A DNA stretch of 29,589 bases from Chara braunii. Taxonomy: Eukaryota; Streptophyta; Charophyceae; Charales; Characeae. The translations under genes were made by a program, and so were the position numbers. Position 1 is the first letter of the stretch. Each line of letters opens with the position of its first letter. The notes below the pieces were generated by a model. It made no database searches. It was not told the DNA's origin and was given only the letters and a program-made list of their open reading frames with translations. Shown here piece after piece: positions 9,086 to 18,112 of the stretch. The stretch lies in contig BFEA01000025.1 in NCBI GenBank assembly GCA_003427395.1, forward strand, positions 4,073,815-4,103,403. The letters are read 5' to 3'.

Positions 9086-9509
9086 GACGCTCCGGCCTAT
9101 GGACGCGCCCTGAGCCTCTGCTGTTCATAGTATCCAGGCTGTGCCCTGGCGCGGACCAGTCCCTGTGACGTTGCCCTCAACAAAAGGGTGCGCCACAGGA
9201 CCTTCCATTGGTCCACACAGGCTCGGCGCCCTGCTATACAGCAGAGCACAACCTGCCTGTAACTGTGGTAGCCGCCGGGTCTGCCCTGGGACGCAAAGGC
9301 GAAGGGATTGTCGCAGTCTTTTTTACTGCGCGCCGAGTGCCCTGTTGCCAAGTTATGGGTTAGATGCAAGGGATAAAAGTCGCTGTCGGGGGAGAAAAAA
9401 GAAAAAAAGAAAAAAAGGGAAGAATAAAACGTCAAATTTAAACTCGTTTTTGTATGGGGAAATCCAGTGGCCTCAGGTCACTGTGATGCTATGGTTTCTT
9501 TTCCAATTT
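9086..9509. other. No gene recognised
   Basis: GC-rich sequence (9110-9350) gives open frames on both strands, but neither has recognisable domains or a protein-like composition. A GAAAAAAGAAAAAAAG purine run lies at about 9392-9425. Confidence 0.35.
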
Positions 9510-9995
9510 TGAATTGCCGTCATTATTATTATTGTTATTATTACTTAATTCCCCTATTTTCAGTTTTCCGCCTGTCGATCTGTCACTTCGTAGGGAAGGC
9601 CGCCAATTCGGGTTTTCGGACTGCAACTGCGGTCTTATGGTCTGGGCTTTACCGACCCCTTGTATATCGCCTGTACCAGACCTGTTCGTCCGAACCTCGC
9701 GGTGGGACCCCGGTGGCCAATTTGAGGGGGAAGATACAGTGAGGACTGAAGGGAGAAAAATAAGAAAAGAAAGAAAAGGAAGGGAAAAGATCGAAAGTCG
9801 GGTTTCAGATTTGTGCGCGGACTTGTACCGCTATTTAGGCGGAACTTTCTCGCGGAGAAAATTTGAAATAGCCATCCTTCTTTTTCTGCAAATTATTACT
9901 ATTATTATTATTATTACCTTACCGGTTTTCGGACGCAGCTTTTCCTCTTGTTATCGGTCACTTCGTGGGAAAGCCGACGATTCAAATGTCGGGGT
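9510..9995 (+). repeat. About 375-bp spaced direct repeat
   Basis: Blocks at about 9510-9630 and 9885-9995 share the same order of motifs: an ATTATTATTATT run, GTTTTCGG/GTTTTCCGC, TCACTTCGTRGGRAAGSCCGMC and then a TTC...TCGG segment. They are diverged tandem copies. Open frames through them shift phase between copies, so they do not look coding. Confidence 0.5.
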
Positions 9996-10458
9996 CTGTG
10001 ATCCATGGTTTAAGTTGGCTGGTCATTCCATCTTTGAACGGGCTCCGATTGGGCGTCGCGCAGTGAGGCCTCAAAAGAAGGGCGACCCGCGGCCGCATCG
10101 ATAGGAGGCTTATCACCCCCTTATGGGAGGTCATAAGCCCCCTTCTTACCATCGGCCACGGGCACCCGGTAGTGGTAGACCGAGGATCTGTTTTGAAAAG
10201 GAAAATGTGGTCGTTGGTATTCCATTATGGGATCTCTATTTTTTTTTTCTTTTTCTTCGGACCACGGTAATGTTGCACAGCCTAGGGATTGATGCAACGG
10301 TGGTTCGAGTGCCCTGACTGTGCACGGGCTGTTGAAGTTCCCGCTAGTCCTATTCAAGTTTTATTTAAATTTTAAGCTATTTTATTAAATCTTAAAATCC
10401 GAGTTATTATTAGAAAAGCCCTCTCTTAGCACACTGGGGGCGCACTCACATGTAGCTC
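9996..10458. other. Intergenic region with an imperfect hairpin
   Basis: No convincing gene is present. The 33-nt stretch at about 10107-10139 folds as GGCTTAT...ATAAGCC with a C-rich/G-rich inner stem. The rest is mixed, with a T-rich run near 10240 and AT-rich DNA at 10360-10420. Confidence 0.35.
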
Positions 10459-10465
10459 TATAAAA
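10459..10465 (+). promoter_or_regulatory. TATA box candidate
   Basis: CTCTATAAAACGG is a good match to a plant-type TATA box. It lies about 125 nt ahead of the open frame at 10583. No initiator or upstream elements were identified. Confidence 0.35.
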
Positions 10466-10582
10466 CGGAGGTTGTCCCTATTGCGCTGAAGCCTTGATTC
10501 CTGGCACCCGGGACTCGGCATGGCTAAGTGCTGCGAGCAGGGATAGTGCGGACTGAGCATTGGCGCTGACTATCGAGAAAGA

Positions 10583-11113
10583 GTGGCTATCGCGCTGCAT
10601 GGCTATAGGCCTGGGTACTGGTATCACCAGGCCCGTTGGAAGCCCGTGTCTGGGGAAGGACCCTGGATCACAATTATACTCAACTACGACGGTGGGGATG
10701 AAGTGCTACTGAAGATCAACGTGGAAGGAGCAAAAGAGGTGGAGATGCGGACTGATGGAAAGCTGCAAGACGCGATTACAGAGCCAAGAGATCGAGCGGA
10801 GAGACGCTGTAGGAGGGACGGTGTGACGGCGAGACTACGGATAACGGCGACTTACCAAGAGACAGAAACTTCGATGGACACGACGGACCTGGGGCCGGCC
10901 CACCAGGACAGGGACTCAGGTGGGGAGAGTGAGATGAGTGGAGCAGAAGATCGGGAAACGGGCCTTAGGTCCTGGAGCAGACCAGCCGAGATCCAGAGGC
11001 ATCACCGAGCCGCGAGGCCAGTAGAAGAGGGACCTGAGGCCAGCTCGCGACAACTGACGCCGAGGGGCCGCGGGACGGGAGAGAAACAAAACAAGGGGAA
11101 GGGACACGTGTGA
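10583..11113 (+). CDS. Unrecognised 176-codon frame, Arg/Glu-rich C-terminus
   Basis: The frame opens at a TAG at 10544. Its first ATG is at 10745 (VEMRTDGK), so a start at 10583 would need GTG or an upstream exon. The N-terminal 60 residues look structured (WYHQARWKPVSGEGPWITII, then EVLLKINVEGAKEVEM). The remainder is rich in Arg, Glu, Ser and Gly and looks disordered. It resembles no family I can name. It could be a gag-like fragment of another element, a lineage-specific gene or a chance GC-rich ORF. The TATA box at 10459 and the frame length are the only support. Confidence 0.3.
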   Translation: MAIALHGYRPGYWYHQARWKPVSGEGPWITIILNYDGGDEVLLKINVEGAKEVEMRTDGKLQDAITEPRDRAERRCRRDGVTARLRITATYQETETSMDTTDLGPAHQDRDSGGESEMSGAEDRETGLRSWSRPAEIQRHHRAARPVEEGPEASSRQLTPRGRGTGEKQNKGKGHV

Positions 11114-13002
11114 AGTGAAAAAGGGGGAGTCAGTGGACACGAGGCGTGAGCTACACGTGGACTACCCTGGAGGAGTAAGCGAAGAGAAGGTCAAAGAGGG
11201 AGAAAAAGGGGGACTCTCGCAATATGGTTGACGACAACCACTGCCTACGCGCTCGTGTGAGGCATAGGCCAACGACAGTCGACAGAGAGTCAGAGAAGAG
11301 AGGAGTTTCGCGCGCATAGTGTTGTTGGTGTCGCCCTTCGCTTCCGTCTCTCGCTGTTTTAGTCTGTCATCCTGGGAGAGGTATCTGTTCCCTATTTTCG
11401 AAGGATGTATCTCGTCTCAACAGAGAAAGGCGACAACTCGTCATTGCCTTTGTTTTTTCCTTATCATCCTCTCTGTTGATCTTGTGTTTACTCACTGGGA
11501 GCCGGCGAGACCATGAGCGTGAAAATGGTGCATGTGAGAGCGGTTAGTGAGCCCTACGCGTGGCAACAAGACCGGGGTCGTCAGAGAACGAACTGAGATC
11601 TGCTCGCAAGAAAGGAGGAGGCAAAAGAGAGCCATCGTGCAGTTCTTGGCAACGTCGCTTTTATCAGCAAGAAGTTGCAGACTCCTTTTGGCTTGAGCGC
11701 AACAGCGCGTGTAAGTCTCATCCGTACCGGTCGTGGAGTCCATCGCGGTGCAAGGGTTTGTTGTCTGGTATGGTCAGAGAGAGAGGAGTTTTGTTGTCTG
11801 CGATGACGCCAACAGACTAAACTACTGCAATAAACAGTTTGATAATTAGGCCATCAAGTCACGTGGCGTTTGATCGTTTCGTCATTGTGCTCCTTCAGTC
11901 AAGGGAGAGGGTACGGTTGTTAATGGAGGAACCCGTGCACGTGCCAGTGTGAGAAGTTCCTAGTGTATGCATTTTTTACCCTCCTTATGGGCTACGTTGT
12001 GCCATAGTGATTGAGAGCGCGAAAAACAGGTAATGTAAAACTCATGTATCGGGCTTGACCAGTCTGAGTAGTGTGTAAAGTGAGGCCTCAGCCACACTGA
12101 TTACCACTCTTTTACCTCTCGAGTGAGCTTTGTCCTAGCTCTGTGGAAGTAAATGGGGGTAAGATAAGTGAGTTCTAAAGTGTCGTGGCATGTTCGTGAA
12201 CTTCGTGGTTACCTTTGGTATCTGGTAGAGTCTGCCTGAGCTAGCGCGATGATCTTATCTCGCCCGCTCGTCTCAAGTTGTCTGTCGACAGTTTAGCCTG
12301 TTATTACTTTGCAAGCTTGGATAATGCGCATCGCAAAAAATTATTGGTTCCCTATGGCTTCGTACTGTCATCGAAAGTCAACAATTGTTTTCCGGGGTGA
12401 CGATCGAGCGTGTTGGGTCTTGAATTTTTCTCGTGTTAAGAGATCAGGCTCAAGAAATACTGCGTTTACCCTCGATCCGAGCACCCAACCTACGCCTACC
12501 ATTGATCTGAGTTTCTAAGTCAATACTCGCTATTTCCCTTCCTTTCTCCCTTTCTGTGTAATGTCTTGATTGATGTAATTTTAAGATTGGGATGCTCAAG
12601 AGAGATTATTGACAATAACGGGGACTAAGGGCTTTTGTCCCAGTGCCAACAGAGCCAAGTCTTATACGAGAATCTGAAATTTGAACTGTTGACTCAATAG
12701 GCCTGACAATCACGGCAAGGAGAAGACGGGTGAGCCTGGAAAAAGGGGACGAGTGAGCTGTTCTCGAGAAAGAGAGCAGCTCTAACGCGGCTCCTTAAGT
12801 ACCCCACTTTCCACACTGCAGTTGATGGGCAAAAAACAAACGTTGTTGCGAATGGTGGCTTACGTGTTGATGAAGTACTTACTGGACGGGGACGGATGAG
12901 TGCGAAAAAGGCCTATAAGCTCATTCGTTGTTGGTAACGTTACCTGCCATGCTTGACCTGTTTTTCCCCTGTTTGTATAAGCTTTGGGAATTTTGGCGAT
13001 GC
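11114..13002. other. Long stretch without a recognisable gene
   Basis: Frames of 60-86 codons occur on both strands, but none is supported by motif, composition or neighbours. The sequence is not obviously repetitive. It could be intron or promoter DNA of the genes to the right. Confidence 0.35.
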
Positions 13003-13010
13003 TATAAATA
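13003..13010 (+). promoter_or_regulatory. TATA box candidate (TATAAATA)
   Basis: GCTATAAATAGTA is an excellent match to the plant TATA consensus and lies on the same strand as the ORFs at 13871, 14825 and 15399. The first of these is about 860 nt away, so a 5' UTR or intron would be needed. No transcript evidence is available. Confidence 0.35.
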
Positions 13011-13870
13011 GTACTGCTAGAATATTGTCCTGATTGCTGATGCCTGTCCTACACGAGTGGGACCTTCTACCTTATACCCAGTGGTTTCTTTGATATTGTC
13101 CAGTCAAAAGGGTAACTACCGACGACCCGCGGCGGGAACACTAACTGGGGTTTAGACGCTGCTCGTTATTCACCCACCCGAGCAAACTAAGTCGCTAGCA
13201 GCCTATACCAAGGACCGCTCTAAGAGTCGCTACAGAAGGCGATCGGTAGTAATACTCTTGAACATGTCCAGAGAGGATGGACGGAAAAGGGGACATTGCA
13301 CACATGGATGGGAACCGAGAATTATTACTAGTCGCTAGCTACAGTTAATTAAGGGAGACTCATCAGTGATAATGTAATGCAGTTCACTCAAAGATTACTC
13401 CCTGCACTATCCCTGTTGCTTGAAGGAAGGCAGCCTTGGTAGGTCTTGGTCAGACATGTGATGAAGACTCAAACTGCATAAAAGTACAGTGCCCGACTAT
13501 TTCCATTACTACAATGCGTGGCGTCTGAACATGGGAAAAACCCTTGCGCTTCATTCAGGAACGACCCTTTATTCCTCTCAGGCAAAACAGGGCAAAACAT
13601 GGAGTAATCGGTGTAGCTAAACACTTGGCAGTCATGTACCCCAGTGTCGGACCGGTGTTTGGTTGACACTGGTGATCATCTGAGTCTTTCAGGCACGCAA
13701 GCAACGTCCATTCAGCTCGCAATGTGTCATTTCTGATAAGGGAAGCAGCAGGGCTGGACTAATACGCACACCTGTTTTGAGAGCAAGAGTTGGTATAGAG
13801 TTGAGAGTCGTGATAAGACCCCTTGCGACATGATTAAGTAGTCTACGGGGACTTAGTATTTGCTGGGACT
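13011..13870. other. No gene recognised; upstream of small ORF pair
   Basis: No frame here looks coding. The region would be leader or intron if the TATA box at 13003 is real. Confidence 0.3.
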
Positions 13871-14119
13871 ATGAGGGGCGACGAGATTCTAATGGTGGAG
13901 TATAGACTAACTCGGAACAAGAGAGAGGGATGGGAAGAGGAAGCATGCAAGGAAATGGAAGCTCTTAAGTCAACTCAGAGAGAGCTTGCAGTTGAGATGA
14001 CGAGTGAGAAGAAGTACATTGAATACATGTTTTGTTTCTGTGGACACGATGACAAATTACACAGTACCTGCTCGTGCCTAGAAACAATGGAACAAGCTAG
14101 GTTAAGGATCATGTCATAA
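13871..14119 (+). CDS. Small ORF A, paralogue of 14825-15076 (82 aa)
   Basis: This is an 82-codon frame from ATG to TAA. Its product aligns without gaps to the ORF at 14825. I counted about 37 of 82 identical positions, with most differences conservative (Arg/Lys, Asp/Glu, Ile/Val, Phe/Tyr). Shared blocks are REGWE-x3-AC, QRE-x-AV, KxIEYxFxF and LHSTxSCLExxEQAR. It is Cys/His-rich near the end (FCFCGHDDKLHSTCSC), but several of these residues are replaced in the partner, so a zinc site is not supported. It is probably soluble, with no signal peptide or membrane segment. A GT lies in AGGTTAAG near the end, so it might instead be an exon. The family is not recognised. Confidence 0.55.
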   Translation: MRGDEILMVEYRLTRNKREGWEEEACKEMEALKSTQRELAVEMTSEKKYIEYMFCFCGHDDKLHSTCSCLETMEQARLRIMS

Positions 14120-14824
14120 ATGATTATCGGTCTTTTAACTACAACAGCTGCGAACAAACGACATATGAGCGGCACTCAGAGCAATATCCAGAAACAGGAT
14201 TGGTCCGGTAAACCTGTCAACCCAGAGAGCAGTGTTCGGCAGAGAAAAGATGCTCAACTTTGTTATCTGTGAACAGTGTTCAACACAGTTATCCGTGAGT
14301 CGGGCTCAGCGCTGTTGGCAATAATTAAATAACAGTACAATCAATTCCTCAATCAGTTTATCAGTCCATGGTTAATTGGGGATCAAACAATATGCAATCA
14401 ATGTTTGATCTTTGTTACAACAATATCTTCGATGTTTGATAACAAGCTAGTAAATCTGCATTTTGCTTCCAGTCACTGAGTGATCATGACACGGTGATTA
14501 TTACTCCAGTAGATCTCAAGCAACGTTCAGTCAGCAGTCAACTTAACAAATCAACTATCCAGCAATCAATCAATTTTTTGATTAGTAGTCATTCAGTTTT
14601 CTTGACTGACAGTCAATTAGAATTCAGAACAACAATCAAACAACCTATTGTTGACAATCGCCTGCTACTCTGTCCAACCCTCGACACCTGTAGAGCAGGC
14701 CACAGCTAAGCCTCACACTAGACAGCCTGTGGAGGAGTGAACACCCAGCGCTTTAATCAAGATCATCGTTATCGGCTGTCTACCCAATTCTCGGCCTGAG
14801 CCTTGAGAAAAGGGGGGGGGCATC
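14120..14824. other. Spacer between the small paralogous ORFs
   Basis: No gene is supported. At 14250-14310 the pair GTTATCTGTGAACAGTGTTCAACACAG / GTTATCCGTGAGTCGGGCTCAGC is a small diverged tandem. At 14500-14650 CAATCA/CAGTCA motifs recur, like those after ORF B. A G run precedes 14824. Confidence 0.4.
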
Positions 14825-15076
14825 ATGAAAGAGAGTGAGGTCTTGGTGATAAAATGCCGAGTGAACAGCGACAGAAGAGAAGGATGGGAGGATGTTGCGT
14901 GCCGGGATATGGATGTACGAAAACAATCTCAGAGGGAACATGCCGTCAGGATAGTAGGTGAGAGGAAATTCATAGAATACGTGTTCTATTTTTATGACTG
15001 CGGCGGGAGGTTGCATAGTACCGGCTCGTGTCTAGAGGCGGTAGAGCAGGCCAGGGTGAAGCTCGAGCGAAGTTAG
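14825..15076 (+). CDS. Small ORF B, paralogue of 13871-14119 (83 aa)
   Basis: This is an 83-codon frame from ATG to TAG. It keeps the same residue order and length as ORF A across about 950 bp, with no indels or stops, the pattern expected of a protein under selection. It contains RREGWEDVAC, QREHAVRI, KFIEYVFYF and LHSTGSCLEAVEQARV. Alternatively it is a first exon: GGCCAGG|GTGAAG near 15055 would be a phase-0 donor, and a strong acceptor-like T tract lies at 15357-15371 ahead of a phase-0 open exon. The function is unknown. Confidence 0.55.
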   Translation: MKESEVLVIKCRVNSDRREGWEDVACRDMDVRKQSQREHAVRIVGERKFIEYVFYFYDCGGRLHSTGSCLEAVEQARVKLERS

Positions 15077-15356
15077 TGACGTGCTCCAAAGTTCGTTGTC
15101 AACAAGGAAATGTCAGTTCACAGCAATCATTCAGTCAGTTCTCAGAACAGTAATCAGTCAGCTCTCAACAACAACCAGTCAGTTTGCAGAACAACAATCA
15201 TTCAGTCAGTTTTTAGAACAGCAATCAATCAGTTCTCAAACAACGATCAGAAATAGCAATCAGAAACGGTAATCAGAAGCAGCAACAAAAAACGGCATCC
15301 ATAATAGTATTCAAAAGGCACTCAAACGGTGCACGTCTGTCGATCAAGCACGGTTA
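15077..15356 (+). repeat. CAATCAGTCAGTT-type minisatellite (possible intron)
   Basis: About nine imperfect 13-30-nt units built from CARYAATCA(TT)CAGTCAGTT plus CTCAGAACA recur from about 15110 to 15290. The array lies between small ORF B and the acceptor-like tract, so it could be intronic. No ORF in it looks real. Confidence 0.55.
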
Positions 15357-15371
15357 CTTTTTTTTTTTTAG
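15357..15371 (+). promoter_or_regulatory. Splice-acceptor-like polypyrimidine tract plus AG
   Basis: An uninterrupted run of about 13 T residues ends in AG at 15370-15371. If used as an acceptor, the exon begins with TCAGGGAGT in phase 0 and stays open through 15399 to the stop at 16050. The in-frame TAG that blocks the frame upstream (15369-15371) would be removed by splicing, which makes the acceptor reading attractive. Confidence 0.4.
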
Positions 15372-15398
15372 TCAGGGAGTGACGACTTGTCCGAACAC

Positions 15399-16052
15399 AT
15401 GAGAGAGATTAACCCCATCACTGTTGATCAGCAGGTCCTTGACAACCTCAACCTGATTGCTGCCAAGGAGAGCTTCCCCTACAAGTATGTCAGTATTGAT
15501 GGGTTCAAGTGCGAAGATCTGCCTATCTTCACCGCCCATACTGAGTTCGCTGAGGGTACAGTCAGCGATCTGCGGATCTTTCTTAAGAAACGGAACGAGA
15601 CACATCCTCATTTTGATGCAGTATGGGCCGCAGCAGCCGGGTTTGTGCAATGGAAAGTTGAGAGGCTCCAGGGAAACACAAAGCTAGTCTACAACTTTGG
15701 TCCTAAGCTTTTTAGTGACTACCCCAAGCCTCCGGTCCCCTACTACCTCACTGACGACTCTTATTGGGGTGGATTGGTGGACTTGGCCAAGATGTACATA
15801 TCGCAGGCAGAGATTGACTACGAGGTGGTGACCGAGCCCTCAGAGTTTCCACATCTAAGGAGGGACATTTTCTCTCGGTCCTATCTCCCCACGTTATGGG
15901 AGAAATTTTGTGCCATGCTTGACTTCCGCATTATGGGGCTTGGCTGGAAGTGTCTGGAACTAGTGGGCTACAAGTGGCTTTACATTCAGAAGCCACAACC
16001 TCAGAGGGTACGGAGACATGGCAAGAGACCCAGACGACAGACAACAAAATGA
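15399..16052 (+). CDS. Unrecognised 217-aa protein with basic C-terminus
   Basis: This is the most gene-like single-copy ORF in the window. I chose the first ATG (MREINPITVD). The frame is open back to 15372, so an upstream exon may add residues. The product has balanced composition, many aromatics (FVQWKVERL about 82-90, YYLTDDSYWGGLVDLAKMYI about 115-134, WEKFCAMLDFRIMGLGWKCLELVGYKWL about 167-194) and a strongly basic tail (RVRRHGKRPRRQ, 203-214) that could bind nucleic acid or act as a nuclear signal. I see no signal peptide or clear membrane span and recognise no family. AATAAA follows about 300 nt downstream. Confidence 0.6.
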   Translation: MREINPITVDQQVLDNLNLIAAKESFPYKYVSIDGFKCEDLPIFTAHTEFAEGTVSDLRIFLKKRNETHPHFDAVWAAAAGFVQWKVERLQGNTKLVYNFGPKLFSDYPKPPVPYYLTDDSYWGGLVDLAKMYISQAEIDYEVVTEPSEFPHLRRDIFSRSYLPTLWEKFCAMLDFRIMGLGWKCLELVGYKWLYIQKPQPQRVRRHGKRPRRQTTK

Positions 16053-16349
16053 CATATGAAGAGTGAAGTTCAAAGGGTTGAGTGAGGACTCTTGATTGGT
16101 GTTGGCCATGCTCTCGTCCATATGTATTCCCTGAGACTATTATGGGTCCTCATTCTTCCCTCATTTATTTGCCCTCGTCTTTGCTCTAGTCGGTCAGTCT
16201 TGCTTCTTTGCATTGCCATACTTGATGTTTGCATTCTTTGACGATCTTGTCACAGTTCTCAAAATCAGATTGACATAATTGATGCATGCATAGCACCCTC
16301 ATAATTTTTATAATTATTATTTGCATGATTCTCTGCTGTTCCGAATCAA

Positions 16350-16355
16350 AATAAA
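16350..16355 (+). terminator. Polyadenylation signal AATAAA
   Basis: A canonical hexamer lies about 300 nt after the stop of the 217-aa ORF. It is consistent with the 3' end of a + strand transcript, though one hexamer in AT-rich DNA is weak evidence. Confidence 0.4.
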
Positions 16356-16448
16356 AGATTCATAAGACCGGGGACCGACGAAGACCGTAATTGAAGGGTC
16401 TCGCTCGAAGTCGGACGCACACAACAGGAAGGGATTTGTTTTATATAA

Positions 16449-16463
16449 TTTATTTTATTTATT
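16449..16463 (-). terminator. Overlapping AATAAA signals, minus strand
   Basis: Three overlapping AATAAA hexamers on the minus strand (+ strand TTTATT at 16449, 16454 and 16458) lie at and just beyond the TAA that ends the minus-strand frame. This suggests two convergent transcripts meeting at about 16360-16450. Confidence 0.35.
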
Positions 16464-16830
16464 GCAACCACAAACAAAATCCTGCGTGACAGCCTGTTGG
16501 CTTTCCGGTCGCCCGAAGTGGCCCGACTGGAAAAAGTGCGACACCGTGTGCAGGATTAGCCCCCGAACCCCCATTTCGCTGGGGGCTCGCTTGTAGAAAG
16601 TGACCCCATCTGCCTTCTCCATATGTGTAAGTGTGAGCGTAGATTGCCCTTCCTCCAGAGCTGCCCCCTCCTCGCCAACCGCAGGTGATGAAGACGATGA
16701 CGAAGGTGGTGGGGGGAGAGGAGAACTGATGGCCCGCGGAGTGGCAGATGGCCCCCCTTCGCCAACTGCTAGCGTTGGAGACGTAGACGACAAAGGCGTC
16801 GTCGTTCCTGCGGCCGCCGCGTGTCTTTCT
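16455..16830 (-). CDS. Possible 3' coding end, low-complexity then ordered
   Basis: A minus-strand frame emerges from the CT/GA tract, passes through a Ser/Pro/Thr-rich segment (SSPLPPPPSSSSSSPAVGEE) and ends with an ordered-looking stretch (HMEKADGVTFYKRAPSEM, then LILHTVSHFFQSGHFG) and TAA. The Arg/Glu repeat part upstream of about 16830 is translation of the microsatellite and is excluded. No family was recognised, and no plausible start was found. It could be the last exon of a gene or a retroelement tail. Confidence 0.3.
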
Positions 16831-16869
16831 CTCTCTCTCTTTCTCTCTCTCTCTTTCTCTCTCTCTCTT

Positions 16870-16920
<51 letters not shown>

Positions 16921-16921
16921 C
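16828..16921 (+). repeat. CT microsatellite (GA on minus strand)
   Basis: The tract is mostly (CT)n, interrupted by TTTCT units in its first half. Arg/Glu or Ser/Leu repeat frames through it are artefacts of the dinucleotide. Confidence 0.92.
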
Positions 16922-16959
16922 TCAATCTCAATCTCTGTCTGTGTGCGACCGCGAAGAAT

Positions 16960-17430
16960 ATGAAGAGGAAGAAGACGACTAGGAAGAAGAAGAAGAAGAA
17001 GACTAACACGCGGAAGAAGAAAAAGAAGAAGCGGCGAAGAGGACAAAGAAGCGGCGTCGAAATGGTGCTAGCCGCACAGACGAAGAAAAAGCGGCGAAGA
17101 AGAAGAAAAAAAAAAAGAAGAAGAAGGAAAAAAAAAAAAGAAAAAAAAAAAGCGGCGACGAAATGGTGCTAGCCGCGCATACGAAGAAAAAGCAGCGAAA
17201 AAGAAGAAGAAGAAACGGTGAAGAGGAAGAAGAAACGGCGACGAAATAGTGCTAGCCTCGCAAACAAAGAAAAAACAAAGAAGAAGAAGAAGAAGAAGAA
17301 GAAGAAGAAGAAGAAGAAGAAGAAGAAGCGACAAAGAGGAAGAAGAAACGGTGACGAAACAGTGCTAGCGGCGCAGACGAAGAAAAAGCGAAGAAGAAGA
17401 GGAAGCGAAAGAAGAAGAAGAACAAGAATA
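16960..17430 (+). repeat. GAA/AAG-rich minisatellite with a conserved 50-nt core
   Basis: Four copies of a core built on CGACGAAATGGTGCTAGCC and GCAGACGAAGAAAAAGCGGC occur at about 17051, 17151, 17235 and 17348, separated by variable (GAA)n or (A)n runs. The longest pure GAA run is at 17277-17328. The spacing (84-113 nt) varies because the GAA tracts differ in length. Lys/Arg- or Leu/Phe-rich frames here are by-products. Confidence 0.8.
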
Positions 17431-17537
17431 ATCTCTCTCTCTCTCTCCTTGCGATGCTGAGGCAGGATAACGAGCGCTTGACGAAGAAGCGGCGAGTACG
17501 GAGTACCGAACGTACGTACACGAAACGTATATAAACA

Positions 17538-17540
17538 AGA

Positions 17541-17625
<85 letters not shown>
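17538..17625 (+). repeat. GA microsatellite running into the gap
   Basis: Nearly pure (GA)n stops at the first N, so the true tract length is unknown. Confidence 0.93.
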
Positions 17626-17839
17626 NNNNNNNNNNNNNNNNNNNNNNNNNNNNNNNNNNNNNNNNNNNNNNNNNNNNNNNNNNNNNNNNNNNNNNNNNNN
17701 NNNNNNNNNNNNNNNNNNNNNNNNNNNNNNNNNNNNNNNNNNNNNNNNNNNNNNNNNNNNNNNNNNNNNNNNNNNNNNNNNNNNNNNNNNNNNNNNNNNN
17801 NNNNNNNNNNNNNNNNNNNNNNNNNNNNNNNNNNNNNNN
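17626..17839. other. Assembly gap (N)
   Basis: A run of 214 N residues follows the GA tract and is followed by a run of 21 G residues (17840-17860). Simple sequence on both sides suggests assembly failed in a repeat. Two further single Ns lie in a GA tract at 18099 and 18103. Confidence 0.98.
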
Positions 17840-18035
17840 GGGGGGGGGGGGGGGGGGGGGAGAGGATGTGGGGTCGAAAACCCTGTCAAAGTGGTATGCC
17901 CATCGGACTCACCGGCTGTCGCTGTCGCCGATGCATGAGGTGAGAGAGAGATAGACGGCAATCGTCTAACTCCAATCTCGGAAGACATCGATGATGGCGA
18001 CAACCATCGTTTTATGTATTTTCATCTTCCGCAGA

Positions 18036-18040
<5 letters not shown>

Positions 18041-18098
<58 letters not shown>

Positions 18099-18112
18099 NA
18101 GANAGAGAGAGT
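18041..18112 (+). repeat. GA microsatellite
   Basis: This is a (GA)n tract with two N bases, about 180 nt after the G run that ends the gap. Confidence 0.93.

Noticed and set aside
12309-12518. 69-codon + strand frame
   Set aside because: It has a TTG start, no family resemblance and no supporting context.
16600-17334. Long Ser/Leu, Lys/Arg and Leu/Phe repeat frames on both strands
   Set aside because: They are translations of CT/GA and GAA simple repeats; no independent sequence supports them.
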